A stretch of DNA of 64,000 nucleotides from an uncultured Microbacteriaceae bacterium (lineage in GTDB: Bacteria > Actinomycetota > Actinomycetes > Actinomycetales > Microbacteriaceae): contig CANKXX010000006.1 of assembly GCA_947487835.1 (NCBI GenBank), positions 124,001 through 188,000 of the forward strand, read 5' to 3'. Made by a program: the position numbers and the translations under genes. The notes beneath the pieces are model-generated. The model saw nothing but the letters and a program-made list of their open reading frames with translations. It ran no database searches and was not told the DNA's origin. Below, piece by piece: positions 8,013-16,400 of the stretch (the stretch's first letter is position 1; each line of letters starts with the position of its first letter).

Positions 8013-8887
8013 GCCAGGATGACCGAGCGGGTGAGCGACCGGGGGTTGTCGGGGTCGAGGCCGCGGGCCTTGGCCAGGCCGACCGCGAACCGCTGGGCCA
8101 CGATGAGGCCGGCGAGCGGGTCGAGGTCGTGGGCGACGAAGCGGGCGCCGGTCTCGGCGACCTCCTCGGCGAGACCGGTGGGGGCGGCACCGAGGGTCCA
8201 GACCAGGCGGCCGGGCTGCGCGATGGCGATGGGGCCGTGCCGGTAGTCCATGGCGGGGTACGACTCGGACCAGAACTGCGCCGCCTCGCGGGTCTTGAGC
8301 GCCGCCTCGTAGGTCAGGCCCACGGCCCAGCCGAGGCCGACGAAGCTGCACTGATCCACCTCGAGCAGGTCGTCGACGGGGATCTCGAGCGCGGCCTCGG
8401 CCTGCTGGGCTAGCGTCTCGACATCCTCACCGAGGTGCGCGCGCAGCAGCGCGAGGGTCGACGTGGCGAAGCGGGTCTGTACGACCGACTGCTCGTCGGC
8501 GAACGGCAGCGCCACGGTCTCGTCGGCCACGCCGGCGGCCGGCGAGTCGGCGACGGCGGTGATGAGCGTCGTCGGCGTCCCCGACAGCGCCGTCAGCAGC
8601 TCGACGATCTCCGTCGTGGTGCCGGAGCGGGAGAGCGCGAGCACACGGTCGTACTCGCGGCTGCGCGGGTACTCGCTCCCGGCGAAGGCGTCGGTCACGC
8701 CGTGACCCGCCTGCTCGCGCAGCACCGCGTAGGACATGGCGATGAACCAGCTGGTGCCGCAGCCGACCACGGCGACGCGCTCACCCCGCTGGGGCAGTTG
8801 AGGGGCGACGCCCTGCACTAGTGCGGCGGCGCGGCGCCACATCTCCGGCTGGGACGCGATCTCTGCGTCGACGAAGGTGGTTTGCAT
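8009..8887 (-). CDS. SIS-domain sugar isomerase/deaminase (AgaS-like)
   Basis: First gene of the operon, 292 residues with two SIS domains (VVGCGTSWFIAMSYAVL, LSRSGTTTEIVELL and the ESYPAMDYRHGPIA active-site segment). AgaS-type proteins convert galactosamine-6-phosphate into tagatose-6-phosphate and ammonia, which is the step this operon needs between deacetylase and kinase. It is shorter than classical AgaS (about 380 residues). ATG 8887 is chosen: it gives a normal N-terminus and has AAAGAAG just upstream. The promoter should lie in the AT-rich gap shared with the divergent DeoR gene. Confidence 0.88.
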   Translation of the reverse strand: MQTTFVDAEIASQPEMWRRAAALVQGVAPQLPQRGERVAVVGCGTSWFIAMSYAVLREQAGHGVTDAFAGSEYPRSREYDRVLALSRSGTTTEIVELLTALSGTPTTLITAVADSPAAGVADETVALPFADEQSVVQTRFATSTLALLRAHLGEDVETLAQQAEAALEIPVDDLLEVDQCSFVGLGWAVGLTYEAALKTREAAQFWSESYPAMDYRHGPIAIAQPGRLVWTLGAAPTGLAEEVAETGARFVAHDLDPLAGLIVAQRFAVGLAKARGLDPDNPRSLTRSVILA

Positions 8888-9031
8888 CGGCTTCTTTCGG
8901 CTGGGTGTGCTGCTGTGGAGCGCACGACGGAACAAAAATGATCGATCTGAACGTATTTGAGCAGAATCAATCACGGGGCGCAAGGTGGGGTATGTCAAAA
9001 TGAACCACCAATCGAAGGACGGGCCGCTCTG
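8888..9031. promoter_or_regulatory. Divergent control region of the sugar operon and its DeoR regulator
   Basis: The 144-base gap between the two divergent starts contains a markedly AT-rich island at about 8929-8975, unlike any flanking DNA, with several AAAAATGATC- and GAATCAATCA-like half-sites. DeoR-family proteins usually bind such repeats next to their own gene. The exact operator and both promoters cannot be fixed by eye. Confidence 0.6.
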
Positions 9032-9826
9032 ATGACCCAGCAACAGCGCTTAAACGTCGTGCTCGAACTCGTGAGCGAACGGGGCAACGTCTCCATCGCG
9101 GAGGTGAGCGAGGCGCTCGGTGTGTCTACCGCCACGGTACGCCGTGACCTCAACACGCTCGCCGAGCAGCGCCTCGTCACGCGCACGCACGGCGGCGCCT
9201 CCGCGCTAGGTTCGGGATACGAGCTGCCGCTGCAGTACAAGATCGCGCGCCAGGCCGAGGCGAAGGTGGCGATCGCGCGCGCGGTAGCCGAGCTCATCGC
9301 GCCGGGCGAGTCCGTGGGGCTGAACGGCGGCACGACCACGAGTGAGGTGGCGCGGATGCTGGGGCGCAGCGAGCGGCTGCAGGTGAACGCCGACGTGCCC
9401 GGGGTCACCATCGTCACCAACGCCCTCAACATCGCGTACGAGATGTCGGTGCGCGAGCACGTCAAGATCGTCGTCACGGGCGGGGTGCCGCGCCGTCAGT
9501 CCTACGAGCTGGTCGGCCCCCTCGTCGGCGCGTCGCTGCGCGACTTCAGCATCGACACGGCCGTCCTGGGGGTGGACGGCCTCAGCGGGGCCTTCGGTGC
9601 CACGACGCTGCACGAGGGGGAGGCGGAGGCCAGCCGCGAGATCGCGTCCGTCGCCCGCCGGCTGGTGATCGCGGCCGACGCCACGAAGATCGGGCGCAGC
9701 ACCTTCGCCCGGATCTGCCCGCTCTCCCGCGTCGACGTCCTCGTCACCGACCAGGACGTGCCGCGCGACTTCGCGGCGGATCTCGCTGCCGCCGGCGTCC
9801 GCCTCCTGGTGGCCCAGTCCTCCTGA
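9032..9826 (+). CDS. DeoR/GlpR-family transcriptional regulator
   Basis: Sugar-responsive repressor of 264 residues. An N-terminal DeoR helix-turn-helix (ERGNVSIAEVSEALGVSTAT, followed by RRDLNTLAEQRLVTRTHGGA) is followed by the phosphosugar-sensing domain (GLNGGTTTSEVARML, TNALNIAYEM, GVDGLSGAFGATT, DATKIGRSTFARI). It is divergent from the amino-sugar operon and is its likely regulator, with tagatose-6-P or tagatose-1,6-bisphosphate as plausible inducers by analogy with AgaR/LacR. ATG 9032 gives the canonical MTQQQRLN start; AAGGAC lies 12 bases before it. Confidence 0.93.
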   Translation: MTQQQRLNVVLELVSERGNVSIAEVSEALGVSTATVRRDLNTLAEQRLVTRTHGGASALGSGYELPLQYKIARQAEAKVAIARAVAELIAPGESVGLNGGTTTSEVARMLGRSERLQVNADVPGVTIVTNALNIAYEMSVREHVKIVVTGGVPRRQSYELVGPLVGASLRDFSIDTAVLGVDGLSGAFGATTLHEGEAEASREIASVARRLVIAADATKIGRSTFARICPLSRVDVLVTDQDVPRDFAADLAAAGVRLLVAQSS

Positions 9827-9854
9827 CCCCCGCACGCCCCCTGCGCCGGTTCGT

Positions 9855-9942
9855 ACGGTCCCTGAGCAGATACGGTCCCTGAGCCTGTTCAAGGGACGCA
9901 ACCGACGCCGGGAACGGCCCTTCGACAAGCTCAGCGACCGTG
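9855..9942. repeat. 26-nt palindromic repeat cluster, copies 3a and 3b
   Basis: A truncated unit (9855-9867), a full plus unit with stem GTCCCT/AGGGAC (9872-9897), and a minus unit (9917-9942) whose stem is not compensated (GGCCCT against AGCGAC). The pair lies just after the DeoR stop, before the ABC operon. Confidence 0.8.
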
Positions 9943-10049
9943 AAGCCGCTTGTGACGACGGACCCCAACCCCCTCGAGTGCGCACGGCCTCCGTGTTACG
10001 GGCTCGTAAAACAATCACGCGATCCCGCCGACCGGCCGAATCGAGCCGT

Positions 10050-10055
10050 TACTGT
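10050..10055 (+). promoter_or_regulatory. Candidate -10 box TACTGT for the ABC operon
   Basis: TACTGT ends six bases before an ATG at 10062 that opens a 28-codon reading frame, and 62 bases before the oxidoreductase start. It is the best -10 candidate in the gap; no convincing -35 was found. Confidence 0.4.
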
Positions 10056-10061
10056 CTGGAC

Positions 10062-10148
10062 ATGCTCATTTCAGCCCCAGACGTGACAAATCCGCGCAAC
10101 TGTTGCAGGATGTCGGCATGCACAACGATGTGGACGACGCACCGATGA
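10062..10148 (+). other. Possible 28-codon leader ORF with clustered Cys codons
   Basis: ATG 10062 begins six bases after the candidate -10 and reads MLISAPDVTNPRNCC, then RMSAC, ending in TGA inside the start of the oxidoreductase gene in another frame. It could be a leaderless leader peptide, but three Cys codons in 28 may be chance. Reported as a possibility only. Confidence 0.2.
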
Positions 10149-11365
10149 CGGAAACGACGGCGGCCGGGACCGCCCCCGGCCTCTCGGTGGCGGTGATCGG
10201 CGCCGGTGCCCGCAGCTACATCGGCCGGCATGTGAGCGCGGCCCGCGAGGGCGCACGCGTCGTGGCCGTCGTGGACACGACCGAGATCGGCCGCGAGCGC
10301 GGCCGGCAGAACTTCCCCGACGCGACCATCTACAGCGACCTCGCCGAGCTGATCGCCGCGGGCGGCATCCAGGCCGCCATCGTCACGACGCCGGACAACA
10401 CCCACGTGGCCATCGCGGTGGAGCTGCTCACCGCGGGCATCGCCGTCTACCTCGAGAAGCCGCTCGCCATCGACCTGGAGGGCGCCGACCGCGTGCTGAC
10501 CACCGCTGCCGAGACCGGCACCCCGCTCTACGTCGGCCACAACATGCGGCACTCCGGCGTGGTCCGGACGATGCGCGAGATCATCGAGCGCGGCGAGATC
10601 GGCGAGGTCAAGGCCGTCTGGGTGCGGCACTTCGTCGGCAACGGCGGCGACTACTACTTCAAGGACTGGCACGCCGACCGCAGCAAGACCGGCACACTGC
10701 TGCTGCAGAAGGCCAGCCACGACATCGACGTCGTCCACTACCTCGCGTCCGGGTACACCCGCCGCGTCGTGGGCATGGGCGACCTCATGGTCTACGGCGA
10801 CATCACCGACCGCCGCGACCGCTCCGGCGAGACAATGCCGGAGTGGTTCTCGTTCGACAACTGGCCGCCCGCCTCGCAGACCGGCCTGAACCCCGTGGTC
10901 GACGTCGAGGACGTCTCCATGATGATGATGACGCTCGACAACGGCGTGCAGGCCAGCTACCAGCAGTGCCACTTCACCCCCGACTACTGGCGCAACTACA
11001 CCGTCATCGGCACCGAGGGCCGGCTCGAGAACTTCGGCGACACCGCCGGCGGCGTCGTCAAGGTCTGGAACCGCAGGCACGAGTGGCAGGCCGACGGCGA
11101 CGCCGAGTACCCGATCGAGGGCGTCGCCAGCGGCCACGCCGATGCCGACCTCCTCACCATGACGGAGTTCCTCGACCACGTGATCGACGGCGCCCCGACC
11201 GTCGTGTCGCCGATCGCCGCACGCGAGGCCGTGGCCGCGGGATCGCTCGCGGCCGAGTCCCTGCGCTCCGGATCCGTTCCCTTCACCGTTCCCGACCTGC
11301 CCGACCACGTGCTCGATCACTTCTCACGCGCCACAACCCCCGCCCCCGAAAGGACCTCTCGATGA
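10118..11365 (+). CDS. Gfo/Idh/MocA-family oxidoreductase
   Basis: NAD(P)-dependent sugar dehydrogenase-like protein of 415 residues. An N-terminal Rossmann fold (VAVIGAGARSYIGRHVS) contains the EKP motif (YLEKPLAIDLEGADRV) and is followed by the family's alpha/beta domain (GHNMRHSGVVRTMREII, then KASHDIDVVHYLASG). It probably oxidises a sugar or derivative imported by the transporter downstream; its stop overlaps the binding-protein start (ATGA). ATG 10118 is preferred to TTG 10103 because GCAGGA precedes it. GH109 glycosidases share this fold, so a role in cleaving alpha-GalNAc bonds is conceivable but not indicated by any diagnostic motif I can see. Confidence 0.88.
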   Translation: MHNDVDDAPMTETTAAGTAPGLSVAVIGAGARSYIGRHVSAAREGARVVAVVDTTEIGRERGRQNFPDATIYSDLAELIAAGGIQAAIVTTPDNTHVAIAVELLTAGIAVYLEKPLAIDLEGADRVLTTAAETGTPLYVGHNMRHSGVVRTMREIIERGEIGEVKAVWVRHFVGNGGDYYFKDWHADRSKTGTLLLQKASHDIDVVHYLASGYTRRVVGMGDLMVYGDITDRRDRSGETMPEWFSFDNWPPASQTGLNPVVDVEDVSMMMMTLDNGVQASYQQCHFTPDYWRNYTVIGTEGRLENFGDTAGGVVKVWNRRHEWQADGDAEYPIEGVASGHADADLLTMTEFLDHVIDGAPTVVSPIAAREAVAAGSLAAESLRSGSVPFTVPDLPDHVLDHFSRATTPAPERTSR

Positions 11366-12672
11366 GCCCCTCGTTCCCCACTCCCGCGCGGCGCGGCATC
11401 GCCGTGCTCGCCGGTGCCGTCGGCCTCGCGCTCGCCCTGAGCGGCTGCAGCGGCGGCTCCGGCGGAGCGGCCGGTGGATCCGGCGAGTACGCCGCCCCCG
11501 AAAGCGACCTCTCCGCGAAGATCACCTACGGCGTGTGGGACCAGAACCAGGTGCCCGCCATCGAGGAGAACATCGCGGCCTTCAACGAGGAGTACCCGGA
11601 CATCGACGTGACCGTCAACGTCACGCCGTTCGCCGAGTACTGGACCAAGCTGCAGACCCAGGCGTCGAGCGACACCCTGCCCGACCTGTTCTGGATGAAC
11701 GGCCCGAACATCGGCCTGTACGCCTCGAACGACCAGATCGAGCCCATCACGGGTGCCGTCGACGCGGGCGACCTCGACCTCGGCAACTACCCCGAGGCCC
11801 TCGTCGACCTCTACAACATCGACGACGTGCAGTACGGCGTGCCGAAGGACTTCGACACCATCGGCATCTGGGCGAACCGGGCCCTGTTCGAGCAGGCCGG
11901 CGTCCCTCTGCCCGAGGGCGACTGGACCTGGCAGGAGTTCCAGGACACGGCCGCGCAGATCTCCTCGGCCCTCTCGGCCCAGGGCGTGTACGGCGGTGCC
12001 GGCGGCATGGACGGCCAGACCACGTACTACAACACCATCTTCCAGGCCGGCGGCACCGTGATCGACGGCGACGCGTCCGGCTACGCCTCGCCCGAGGCCG
12101 CGGAGGGCATCCAGTTCTGGAGCGACCTCATCGCGAGCGGCGGATCGCCCTCCATCCAGCAGCTCACCGACACCACGGGTGACCAGTGGTTCACCTCGGG
12201 CAAGCTCGCCATGTACTGGGGCGGCAGCTGGTTCCGCTCGGCCATCACCGACACGGACCTCGCCGCGAACGTGACCGTGCTGCCCCTGCCCTCGGGCGAG
12301 GAGCAGGCCACCGTCATCCACGGCGTCTCGAACGTCGTCTCCGCCGCGTCGAAGAACAAGCAGGCCGCCCAGGCGCTGCAGGTCTTCCTGGCGAGCGAAG
12401 AGGCCCAGCAGCAGCAGGGCGACGCCGGCGCGGTCATCCCCGCCTTCACCGGCACCCAGTCCGCCTTCACCGAGTCCCTGCCCGACGCCAACCTCCAGGT
12501 CTTCCTCGACTCCGTCGAGTACGCCAAGCCGCTCCCGGTGAGCAAGAACTCCGCCGCCTGGAACGCCGAGGAGACGGAACTGCTGCCGCAGGCCTTCGCC
12601 GGGGAGCGCCCGGTGGCCGAGGTCACCGAGGAGCTCGCGGAGAAGATGGACGCGGCGCTTGCCGAGGAGTAA
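11362..12672 (+). CDS. Sugar ABC transporter substrate-binding lipoprotein (CUT1 type)
   Basis: Extracellular solute-binding protein family 1, 436 residues. The signal peptide ends in a lipobox (ALSGC), so it is a lipoprotein tethered to the outer face of the membrane. The body shows the type-I sugar-binding pattern (ITYGVWDQNQVPAIEENIAAF, PDLFWMNGPNIGLYAS, GVPKDFDTIGIWANRALFEQAG, WTWQEFQDTAAQI). Its ATG overlaps the oxidoreductase stop and two permease genes follow. Substrate is not readable from sequence; the neighbouring catabolic genes point to an amino sugar or oligosaccharide. Confidence 0.93.
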   Translation: MSPSFPTPARRGIAVLAGAVGLALALSGCSGGSGGAAGGSGEYAAPESDLSAKITYGVWDQNQVPAIEENIAAFNEEYPDIDVTVNVTPFAEYWTKLQTQASSDTLPDLFWMNGPNIGLYASNDQIEPITGAVDAGDLDLGNYPEALVDLYNIDDVQYGVPKDFDTIGIWANRALFEQAGVPLPEGDWTWQEFQDTAAQISSALSAQGVYGGAGGMDGQTTYYNTIFQAGGTVIDGDASGYASPEAAEGIQFWSDLIASGGSPSIQQLTDTTGDQWFTSGKLAMYWGGSWFRSAITDTDLAANVTVLPLPSGEEQATVIHGVSNVVSAASKNKQAAQALQVFLASEEAQQQQGDAGAVIPAFTGTQSAFTESLPDANLQVFLDSVEYAKPLPVSKNSAAWNAEETELLPQAFAGERPVAEVTEELAEKMDAALAEE

Positions 12673-12675
12673 GCC

Positions 12676-13674
12676 GTGACCTCCACGTCTTCTCGGCCGG
12701 GCTCGCCCGCCTCGCCCCTCCGGGGGCGGGCGGCGCGGGTCCGGCCCGGCAGCCCGCCGGACGGCGGGGCCGGCGGTCCGACCCCCGGCCCGCGCCGCCG
12801 CATCGCCGGCGACGGGGCCTGGCCCTGGCTCTTCATCGCCCCGCTCGTCGCGGGCATCTCCGTGTTCTACTTCTGGCCGGTGCTGCAGACGGCGTTCTAC
12901 TCGCTCACCGACTGGGGCGTCTTCGGCGGCTGGACCTTCGCGGGCTTCGCGAACTACGTCACCCTGTTCGCCGACCCCGCGCTCTACCTCTCGCTCGGCA
13001 ATACCCTGCTCTACACGGCGATCGTGCTGCTCGGCATCCCGATCGCGGTCTACCTCGCGAGCCTGCTGAACCTCCCGGGGCTCCGCTTCGCCGGCCTGTA
13101 CCGCGTGCTGTTCTTCCTGCCCTACGTCGCCATGCCGACCGCGGTCGCCATGGTCTGGCGCGTCATCTTCAACGGCGACTTCGGTCTGCTCAACCACGCG
13201 CTCGCGATCGTGGGCATCGACGGGCCGTACTGGATCAGCACGCCCGGCGCCGCGACCGTCGCGGTCGCCATCGTCGGGCTCTGGTCGTCGCTCGGTTTCT
13301 CCATGATCGTGCTCGCCGCGGGGCTCAAGAACATCCCGCCCGAGATGTACGAGGCCGCGGAGCTCGACGGCGCGACGCGCTGGCGCCAGTTCCGCTCCAT
13401 CACGGTGCCACTGCTCACGCCGAGCATCTTCTTCGTCACGATCATCACGGTCATCTCGAGCTTCCAGCTCTTCGACCTGCTGTACGCGATCCTCGGCAGC
13501 AGCAACCCCGTGCTGCCGAAGAGCATGTCGCTCGTCTACTTCTTCTACCGCGAGGGCTTCGTGAACAACGACAAGGGCTATGCCGCGGCCATCGCCATGG
13601 TGATCTTCCTCATCATCGGCATCGTCACGGCCATCCAGTTCCGGCTGCAGAAACGGTGGGTGCAGGGTGACTGA
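12676..13674 (+). CDS. Sugar ABC transporter permease, MalF/LacF-like
   Basis: Inner-membrane permease of 332 residues with a Pro/Gly-rich cytoplasmic head of about 45 residues and six transmembrane segments beginning at WPWLFIAPLVAGISVFYFWP. The cytoplasmic coupling loop EAAELDGATRWRQFRSITVP is the EAA motif that contacts the ATPase. GTG start three bases after the binding-protein stop; overlaps the second permease by eight bases. No ATPase gene is present, so the transporter probably uses a shared MsiK-type ATPase encoded elsewhere, as is common for CUT1 systems in Actinobacteria. Confidence 0.93.
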   Translation: MTSTSSRPGSPASPLRGRAARVRPGSPPDGGAGGPTPGPRRRIAGDGAWPWLFIAPLVAGISVFYFWPVLQTAFYSLTDWGVFGGWTFAGFANYVTLFADPALYLSLGNTLLYTAIVLLGIPIAVYLASLLNLPGLRFAGLYRVLFFLPYVAMPTAVAMVWRVIFNGDFGLLNHALAIVGIDGPYWISTPGAATVAVAIVGLWSSLGFSMIVLAAGLKNIPPEMYEAAELDGATRWRQFRSITVPLLTPSIFFVTIITVISSFQLFDLLYAILGSSNPVLPKSMSLVYFFYREGFVNNDKGYAAAIAMVIFLIIGIVTAIQFRLQKRWVQGD

Positions 13675-14596
13675 TCGCACGACATTCGTCCGCACGAAGA
13701 CGGTCGACGCCGTTCCGGCGCCCGTGCTCGGGAGCGGCGCCCCGGCGACCACCGCCCGCACGGCCCGCAGCCGTCGCGGCCGCCGTGGCGGGTCCCACGT
13801 CGTCGCGCACCTCGTGCTCGGTTTCGGCGGCCTGCTCATGGCCTTCCCGTTCGTGTGGCAGATCATCATGTCGCTGTCCACGAACACCGAGGTGCAGAGC
13901 GTCACGCCCGTGTTCTGGCCCGCCGAGCTGCAGTGGCAGAACTACGTCCGGGTGTTCGACCGGCTGCCGTTCCTCAGCCAGCTGCAGACCTCGGTCACCA
14001 TCACGGTCATCCGCACTGTCGCGCAGATCCTGCTGTGCACGCTCGCCGGTTACGCGTTCGCCCGGATGCGCTTCCGCGGCCGGGGCCTGCTGCTCGCGCT
14101 CGTGCTGTCGATCCTGATGGTGCCGTCCCAGGTGTACCTGCTCTCGCAGTACCAGCTGGTGCAGGGCTTCGGGCTGCTGGACAGCCTCGGCGGCCTCGTG
14201 CTCCCCGGCCTGTTCAGCGCGTTCGGCACCTTCCTCATGCGCACCGCGTTCCTGGCCATGCCCGCGGAGCTGGAGGAGGCCGCCCGGCTCGACGGGGCGA
14301 ACCCCTTCCAGATCTTCTGGAAGGTCATGCTCCCGCTCGCGGTGCCGAGCATCAGCGTGCTGGCGATCACGACCGTGCTGTGGTCCTGGAACGAGCTGCT
14401 CTGGCCGCTCGTCGTCACGACCTTCAGCGAGAAGATGCCGCTCTCGGCAGGCCTCGCGACGCTGATCGGCGACCGCACCACCGATTACCCCGTCGTCATG
14501 GCCGCGAGTCTGCTCGCCATGGCACCCGTACTGATCATGTTCATCGTTCTGCAACGCCGGGTCATCGACGGGCTCGCTTCCAGCGGGCTCAAGTGA
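13667..14596 (+). CDS. Sugar ABC transporter permease, MalG/LacG-like
   Basis: Second permease, 309 residues, with about six membrane spans and the EAA loop EEAARLDGANPFQIFWKVMLP. The N-terminal 45 residues are Arg- and Thr-rich cytoplasm. It starts at GTG 13667 inside the end of the previous permease gene, indicating coupled translation. It forms the membrane channel with the MalF-like partner. Confidence 0.93.
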   Translation: MTDRTTFVRTKTVDAVPAPVLGSGAPATTARTARSRRGRRGGSHVVAHLVLGFGGLLMAFPFVWQIIMSLSTNTEVQSVTPVFWPAELQWQNYVRVFDRLPFLSQLQTSVTITVIRTVAQILLCTLAGYAFARMRFRGRGLLLALVLSILMVPSQVYLLSQYQLVQGFGLLDSLGGLVLPGLFSAFGTFLMRTAFLAMPAELEEAARLDGANPFQIFWKVMLPLAVPSISVLAITTVLWSWNELLWPLVVTTFSEKMPLSAGLATLIGDRTTDYPVVMAASLLAMAPVLIMFIVLQRRVIDGLASSGLK

Positions 14597-14616
14597 CCCT
14601 CGACAAGGAGAAAACA

Positions 14617-16386
14617 ATGAGACGGACCTTCGCCGGAATCGCCATCGCCGGTGCGACCGCGCTGATCGCCGCCGCACCGATGGCCGCCGCGGACGAGCAC
14701 GACTCGTCCACGGTGACCTACGAGGCGAGCGACGAGATCATCGCGAACCCGCAGCGCGGCTTCTACCACCACACGGAGACGCACTACCGGGCGGACGGGT
14801 CCGGCTACACGCCGCTGGACCGGGCGGCGCTCGAGGGCTTCCGGGACGAGGGCATCACGCAGATCCTGCGCGTCTTCTACCTCGAGAAGTTCGCCGCGAC
14901 CCCGGAGCTCGACCCCGAGTTCCTGCAGCTCGTGCAGGCGGACTACGACACGGCCCGGGACGCGGGGGTGTCCGTCATCACCCGGTTCGCCTACGTGCAG
15001 GGTGGCGCGTGGCCCTACGAGCCGCCCTTCGGCGACGCGCCGGTCGACATCGTGCTCGCCCACATCGAGCAGCTCGCACCACTCCTGCAGAAGAACTCCG
15101 ACGTCATCCCCGTCGTCCAGAACGGCCTCATCGGTCTCTGGGGCGAGGGCTACTACACGGACCACTTCGTCGCCGACCCCGCCAACCCGGGCGTCGTGAC
15201 CGAGGAGGACTGGGCGAACCGCTCGGCCGTGACCCAGGCGCTGCTCGACGCGCTGCCCGCCGACCGCGGCGTCCAGGTGCGCACGATGCTGTCGAAGCAG
15301 AAGCTCTTCGGCGTGCCGACGGGTGCCGAGGGCGCCATCACGGCCGAGCAGGCCGCTGCAGGCGGGGACATCGCCCGCGTCGGACACCACAACGACTGCC
15401 TGCTCGCCGCTCCGGACGACTGGGGCACGTTCCTCTCCGACCCGATCGAGCTCGACCAGCAGTACCTCGAGGCCGACAGCCTCTATGTGCCCATCGGCGG
15501 CGAGACCTGCAACGTGAACCCGCCGCGGTCGGAGTGGCCGAGCGCATCCGCCGAGCTCGCCCGCTACCACTACAGCTACCTGAACCGCGACTACAACAAG
15601 GACGTGCTGAACAGCTGGGGCGAGGAGGGGCTCGCGGAGACCGCCAAGCGACTCGGCTACCGCTTCGTGCTCGAGGACAGCACCGTGACCTCGGACGCCG
15701 ACGGCGGTGCCGAGGCCATCAGCATCGACGTGCGCAACGACGGCTGGGCGGCGCCCTACACGCCGCGGCCCGCGGCCCTCGTGCTCCAGGGGGAGACCGA
15801 CAGCTACGTCGTGCCCTTCGCCGAGAACGGTGACGCCCGCACCTGGCTGCCGGGAACGACGACCACCCTGTCCGCGACGCTCGACGCGGTGCCCGAGGGC
15901 ACGTACGAGGCATCGCTCGCGCTGCCCGCGGCGGACCTCGGCACGGCGGCCGACGTGCGCTACGCCATCCAGACCGCGAACGTGGGCACCTGGAACGCCG
16001 AGACCGGCCTGAACGACCTGGGCCAGACGGTCACGATGGAGGCGGCCGCGGTTCCCCCGACCCCGACGCCGACGGATCCGGCGCCGGCGCCCACGGACCC
16101 GGCTCCGGCCCCTGCTCCGGCACCCGCACCCGCTCCGGCTCCCGCGCCTGCTCCCGCTCCGGCTCCGGCTCCGAGCGACACCCCGTCGCCGTCGGTGCCC
16201 GCGGGCGACACGGACTCCGATGACGCGGACTCCGATGACGACGGTCCCACGGACCTTGCCTACACCGGATCCAACGGTGCGGGCACGCTGGCCGGCGGCA
16301 TCGCCGCGGGATCGGCGCTGCTCCTCGGCCTCGTGCTGCTCGCGGTCCGCCGGGTGCAGCGCCGCCGCTCCTCCGTCACGGAGTAG
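14617..16386 (+). CDS. Sortase-anchored surface protein with DUF4874/DUF4832 domains
   Basis: A 589-residue secreted protein: signal peptide (residues 1-27, cleaved after AAPMAAA), a body with the NPQRGFYHH motif typical of DUF4874, then a DUF4832-like C-terminal part (YSYLNRDYNKDVLNSWG, RLGYRFVLE), a Pro-Ala-rich wall-spanning linker of about 60 residues, an acidic stretch, and a sorting signal LAYTG followed by a hydrophobic span and RRVQRRR. LAXTG motifs are known substrates of class E sortases. The domain pair looks like a TIM-barrel glycoside hydrolase but has no confirmed activity. It follows the permeases by 20 bases with AAGGAG before ATG 14617, so it is probably the surface enzyme or binding protein that supplies sugar to the transporter. 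Confidence 0.85.
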   Translation: MRRTFAGIAIAGATALIAAAPMAAADEHDSSTVTYEASDEIIANPQRGFYHHTETHYRADGSGYTPLDRAALEGFRDEGITQILRVFYLEKFAATPELDPEFLQLVQADYDTARDAGVSVITRFAYVQGGAWPYEPPFGDAPVDIVLAHIEQLAPLLQKNSDVIPVVQNGLIGLWGEGYYTDHFVADPANPGVVTEEDWANRSAVTQALLDALPADRGVQVRTMLSKQKLFGVPTGAEGAITAEQAAAGGDIARVGHHNDCLLAAPDDWGTFLSDPIELDQQYLEADSLYVPIGGETCNVNPPRSEWPSASAELARYHYSYLNRDYNKDVLNSWGEEGLAETAKRLGYRFVLEDSTVTSDADGGAEAISIDVRNDGWAAPYTPRPAALVLQGETDSYVVPFAENGDARTWLPGTTTTLSATLDAVPEGTYEASLALPAADLGTAADVRYAIQTANVGTWNAETGLNDLGQTVTMEAAAVPPTPTPTDPAPAPTDPAPAPAPAPAPAPAPAPAPAPAPAPSDTPSPSVPAGDTDSDDADSDDDGPTDLAYTGSNGAGTLAGGIAAGSALLLGLVLLAVRRVQRRRSSVTE

Positions 16387-16400
16387 CGCCGCGTAGGTAC

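Noticed and set aside
11317-13905. Minus-strand open frame of over 850 codons opposite the ABC transporter genes
   Set aside because: High GC leaves antisense frames open; the product has no domain and is rich in Arg/Gly/Val/Glu, while the plus strand encodes three recognisable proteins.
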